24,983 nt of DNA, from NCBI GenBank assembly GCA_017452945.1, contig JAFTLD010000011.1, forward strand, positions 1-24,983. Direction: 5' to 3'. The translations under genes were made by a program, and so were the position numbers. The notes under the pieces are model-generated. The model was not told where the DNA came from, made no database searches, and saw nothing but the letters and a program-made list of their open reading frames with translations. Shown here piece after piece: positions 22,489-24,983 of the stretch (its first letter is position 1; each line of letters starts with the position of its first letter). The DNA is from Clostridia bacterium (GTDB lineage Bacteria; Bacillota_A; Clostridia; Oscillospirales; CAG-272).

Positions 22489-24387
22489 TTACCAGATCAC
22501 GATTCTCTTTTCGGGAGCGATGTACATCTGATCGTTTTCGGTGACACCGAATGCCGTGTACCATTCGCTGAAGTTTCTGGGAGGCATATTGGCGCGCAGG
22601 ATGCAGGGACCGTGCACGTCAACTGCAAGCAGCATCTGCGAATATTCGGGTCTTGCTTTCTGGCACCATACTCTTGCCCAGTTGGTGAAATATTCCTCGT
22701 AGGATGCGCCTTCGGTTCTGCCCATGATGTCCAGTGTGACAGACATGCCACCGTTGTCCGCCATGTTCTCGGAAACGATGAAAGCACCGTTGACCTTGCC
22801 CCAAGGCAGCTCAATGCCGTCAAACTGTGCGATCATATCCTGCACCTTGGCGTCAAATCTTGCAAAGTCCTCGTCGGTCCACCAGTTGTTGATGTTACCG
22901 TTTTCGTCGCACTTTGCACCGTTGGAGTCAAATGCGTGCGAGATCTCGTGGCCGATGACCGCACCGATGCCGCCCAAATTCTCGCTTCTGGTCTGTGAGA
23001 GGGAGTAGAAGGGAGCCTGCAGAATGGCTGCGGGGAAGGTGATGTCGTTGACGAAGGGATCGTAGCAAGCGTTGACCATGTGGCCGGGCATTGCCCAGTT
23101 TTCGGGCTCGGTGGGCTGATCAAGCTTGGTGTAAGATTCCAGCTCTCTGATCGCCTTGAGCGACATGACGATATCAAACAGAGAAGCATTTTCGTCAAAG
23201 TCCATCTTTTCGTAAATGGCTCTGACCTTGTCGGGATATCCCATCTTAACGCCCATGGTGGAGAGCTTGAGGATGGCCTTTGCCTTGGTCTCTTCGCCAA
23301 GGATCTCGTTGGTCTTGATTCTTTCCTTGTAGGTGTCGATGATCTGATATACGATCTCGGTGATGTCCTTCTTTGCTTCTTTTCCGAAATACTTGTCACC
23401 GTAGTAAATGCCCACGGGCTCGGAGTACATGCCCGACGCGAGGTTGTATGCAAACTTGTCAATGTCCTGCATCACGGCAACGCCCATGAGTGCGCGCATG
23501 TACGCACCGCCCATGTCACGCAGCTGCTCGGAAAGGTAAGAGCAGAAGCTCAAAAGACCGGTCACGTAAGCCCAGTGCTTGTAAAGCTGCAGTGTGTCAG
23601 CGTTCAGGATCTTGGTAAAATCGCCAAAGTATCTGGGCTCGGTGATTACGACCGTTGCGGGAACGTGTCCGAACAGGTCTTTCAGAATAGCCTCGGAATC
23701 AATGGTGGAAAGCATCTTTGCGACCTCATCGGTGTCCATGGGGTTGTACATTTCCACGTATCTGGACCATTCCTCGCGCGACTTTGCCAGTCCTGCAATG
23801 ATCTCGTCAAATGCAAGCGCGTCGGCTACGTACTGCTCCTGTGCCTCGGGAGCAAGGTCGGTCTGCGCCATGACAGCCTTGGCAACGCCTGTCCAGATAC
23901 CGATGATCTGCTCCTTCTGCGCAGCCATTTCGGGACCGTAGTAGGTGGTGTCGGGCAGGATGACGCTCGCGCCCTGAATGTAAACCAAGCGCTGCTTGGT
24001 GTTCTTCATGTCGGTGTCAACGCCAATGTTGAGGGGCGTGGGAATGCCGGCAAGCGAGAGGGATTTGTAAAGGCGAGAGAAGTCGTCAAGCGAATTTACC
24101 TGATCCAGAAGGGCCAGATTCTTGAGCGCGGGGGTAATGCCGTCCTGCGCCTTGCGGTCTGCGTCCTTGGCAATGGCGTAGAGCTTGCAGGCTCTCTCCA
24201 GATGCACGTTGGGGTATTCCTTGCTTTGCGCCAAGGTCTCAAATTCGCCCATCATGGTCTTTTCCACGCTGTCGGAAAGCTCCATAAAACCGCCCGCTAC
24301 GGGCTTGTCGTCCGGAATGACCAGCTCTTCGAGTTTCTTCTGATTGACGTATGTATAAAGGTCGTCTTGAATTCTGATGTTTTCCAT
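22489..24387 (-). CDS. pepO: M13 family metallopeptidase (PepO-like)
   Basis: A zinc endopeptidase of the neprilysin family, 632 residues. The zinc motif HEISH is at 480-484, the third ligand is in SENMADNGG (Glu 540, with Asp 544), and the substrate-binding stretch is NACYDPFVNDITFPAAILQ (439-457). The C-terminus ends RIVIW, in line with the C-x-x-W of family members (here the Cys is replaced). There is no signal peptide or membrane anchor, so it is cytosolic like lactococcal PepO and probably degrades oligopeptides of up to about 40 residues. Translation starts at ATG 24387 with GGAGA at 24397-24401. It appears monocistronic, with its own promoter and terminator. Confidence 0.95.
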   Translation of the reverse strand: MENIRIQDDLYTYVNQKKLEELVIPDDKPVAGGFMELSDSVEKTMMGEFETLAQSKEYPNVHLERACKLYAIAKDADRKAQDGITPALKNLALLDQVNSLDDFSRLYKSLSLAGIPTPLNIGVDTDMKNTKQRLVYIQGASVILPDTTYYGPEMAAQKEQIIGIWTGVAKAVMAQTDLAPEAQEQYVADALAFDEIIAGLAKSREEWSRYVEMYNPMDTDEVAKMLSTIDSEAILKDLFGHVPATVVITEPRYFGDFTKILNADTLQLYKHWAYVTGLLSFCSYLSEQLRDMGGAYMRALMGVAVMQDIDKFAYNLASGMYSEPVGIYYGDKYFGKEAKKDITEIVYQIIDTYKERIKTNEILGEETKAKAILKLSTMGVKMGYPDKVRAIYEKMDFDENASLFDIVMSLKAIRELESYTKLDQPTEPENWAMPGHMVNACYDPFVNDITFPAAILQAPFYSLSQTRSENLGGIGAVIGHEISHAFDSNGAKCDENGNINNWWTDEDFARFDAKVQDMIAQFDGIELPWGKVNGAFIVSENMADNGGMSVTLDIMGRTEGASYEEYFTNWARVWCQKARPEYSQMLLAVDVHGPCILRANMPPRNFSEWYTAFGVTENDQMYIAPEKRIVIW

Positions 24388-24440
24388 ACTGTTTTCTCCT
24401 GTTCTTTGCGTATTTGAGCAATTTTGCTCTGCTTGTATTT

Positions 24441-24469
24441 ATTGTATCACCGAATCAGGAAAAAGGCAA
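24441..24469 (-). promoter_or_regulatory. Promoter of the M13 peptidase gene
   Basis: Minus-strand TTGCCT (24469-24464), a 17-base spacer and TACAAT (24446-24441) preceded by TGA (extended -10). A GAGCAA/TTGCTC palindrome lies in the leader (24416-24429). Confidence 0.65.
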
Positions 24470-24548
24470 GATAAAATCGGGAGATTTTTGCGGGAGAGAG
24501 GGATTTTTTGATGGTGGAAAGATATCTCAAAGCCGCAGTATCCCCCTG

Positions 24549-24732
24549 AGTGTCATCCTGAGCGAAGCGCGCAGTGGGATCTGTAAACGGTTTTTGATAT
24601 GTCTGTCTGCATAAAAAACATCCTGTAGGGACAGGCGTCCTCGACTGTCCGCGAAAAAATGCAACAAAGGCTAAGCAAACATTGAGAAAATCTATTGGAG
24701 ATCCCATTGCGCGCTTCGCTCAGGATGACACT
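24549..24732. repeat. 184-bp inverted-repeat element with nested hairpin repeat
   Basis: The 34 bases at 24549-24582 (AGTGTCATCCTGAGCGAAGC..., ending GTGGGATCT) are repeated in inverse at 24699-24732 with about one mismatch. The core GTCATCCTGAGCGAAGCG is a type of dispersed repeat met in many bacterial genomes. Inside it, at 24625-24653, sits another GTAGGG-type hairpin (arms GGACAG/CTGTCC). No open reading frame of note is enclosed. Confidence 0.8.
24625..24653 (+). repeat. GTAGGG-type hairpin repeat, copy 6
   Basis: GTAG, arm GGACAG, ten-base loop GCGTCCTCGA, arm CTGTCC: the loop differs from copy 1 (8051-8087) by one base, while the arms differ and stay complementary. It lies about 16 kb from the main cluster. 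Confidence 0.85.
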
Positions 24733-24880
24733 TGGGGTGTCGATTGCGTGTGTTTGTTCAGTGATTCCACTCGTGAGGCAATAACCGGCACCCTTAAGTA
24801 AAATCTCGACATCGAAGCGAACAAAAAAGAACCCACCGCGGTCAATGTCATTAAGTTAATTTAGTGACGCGAAAGAAAGA

Positions 24881-24922
24881 TGCACTTAACAAAGCTGAAA
24901 AAGCAGAGTTAAGTGCATTTTT
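24881..24922. terminator. Probable terminator near the right edge
   Basis: TGCACTTAAC (24881-24890) and GTTAAGTGCA (24908-24917) form a perfect 10-bp stem, followed by TTTTT on the plus strand. On the minus strand a T-rich tract (TCTTTCTTTC) follows, so it may also end a minus-strand gene lying off the right edge. A second stem, GACAGAC/GTCTGTC at 24945-24964, is followed by TTTT on the minus strand. The rest of 24470-24983 outside the repeats holds no gene I can support. Confidence 0.65.
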
Positions 24923-24983
24923 CGTGAAAAAGGCATGGCGAAAAGACAGACGAGAAAGTCTGTCAAAAAAGTATTGCAAAAAA

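Noticed and set aside
24447..24707. 86-residue minus-strand frame near the right edge
   Set aside because: It lies over the inverted-repeat element and the peptidase promoter and has no ribosome site.

Overview
The window looks like a chromosomal segment from an anaerobic member of the Clostridia (Firmicutes), probably an uncultured gut-type lineage. The grounds are the rpmH-rnpA-yidD-yidC-jag-mnmE cluster in Gram-positive order, strong GGAGG ribosome binding sites, frequent GTG/TTG starts, sigma-A promoters with TATAAT boxes, a 2-enoate-reductase-type flavoenzyme and ferredoxin/flavodoxin proteins. The standard code fits throughout. I see no rRNA, tRNA, CRISPR array, transposase or phage gene. 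The taxonomic placement is inference.

Layout. Positions 1-445: a terminator, then palindrome-rich gene-free DNA. Positions 446-7888, all minus strand: two transcription units. The upstream one is holA, a PfkB/ribokinase-like kinase and a small unknown membrane protein. The second is proB-proA-proC followed by a GH123-like (DUF4091) protein. Positions 7889-8870: a gene-free divergent region packed with hairpin repeats and a 270-bp inverted-repeat element. Positions 8871-19703, plus strand: a MATE transporter; the rpmH-rnpA-yidD-yidC-jag operon; then mnmE, an Old-Yellow-Enzyme/2-enoate reductase-like flavoprotein and a two-subunit aconitase X. Positions 19742-24387, minus strand: a DUF308/HdeD-like membrane protein; a translationally coupled pair (PP-loop ATPase with a zinc ribbon, then a flavodoxin-ferredoxin protein); and a cytosolic M13 peptidase (PepO-like). 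Positions 24430-24983: gene-free, with another inverted-repeat element and terminators.

How the genes fit together. ProB, ProA and ProC make proline from glutamate. RnpA, L34, YidD, YidC and Jag link RNA processing, translation and membrane insertion. The most unusual parts are: (i) the reductase-aconitase X operon, which could dehydrate a hydroxy acid and reduce the product; (ii) an array with exact 22-nt period in the gap of that operon, with four AGTGATAT(T) linkers separating different hairpins; (iii) the PP-loop/flavodoxin-ferredoxin pair, whose substrate I cannot name; (iv) an oversized YidC with a non-lipoprotein signal peptide and Glu in place of the conserved groove Arg.
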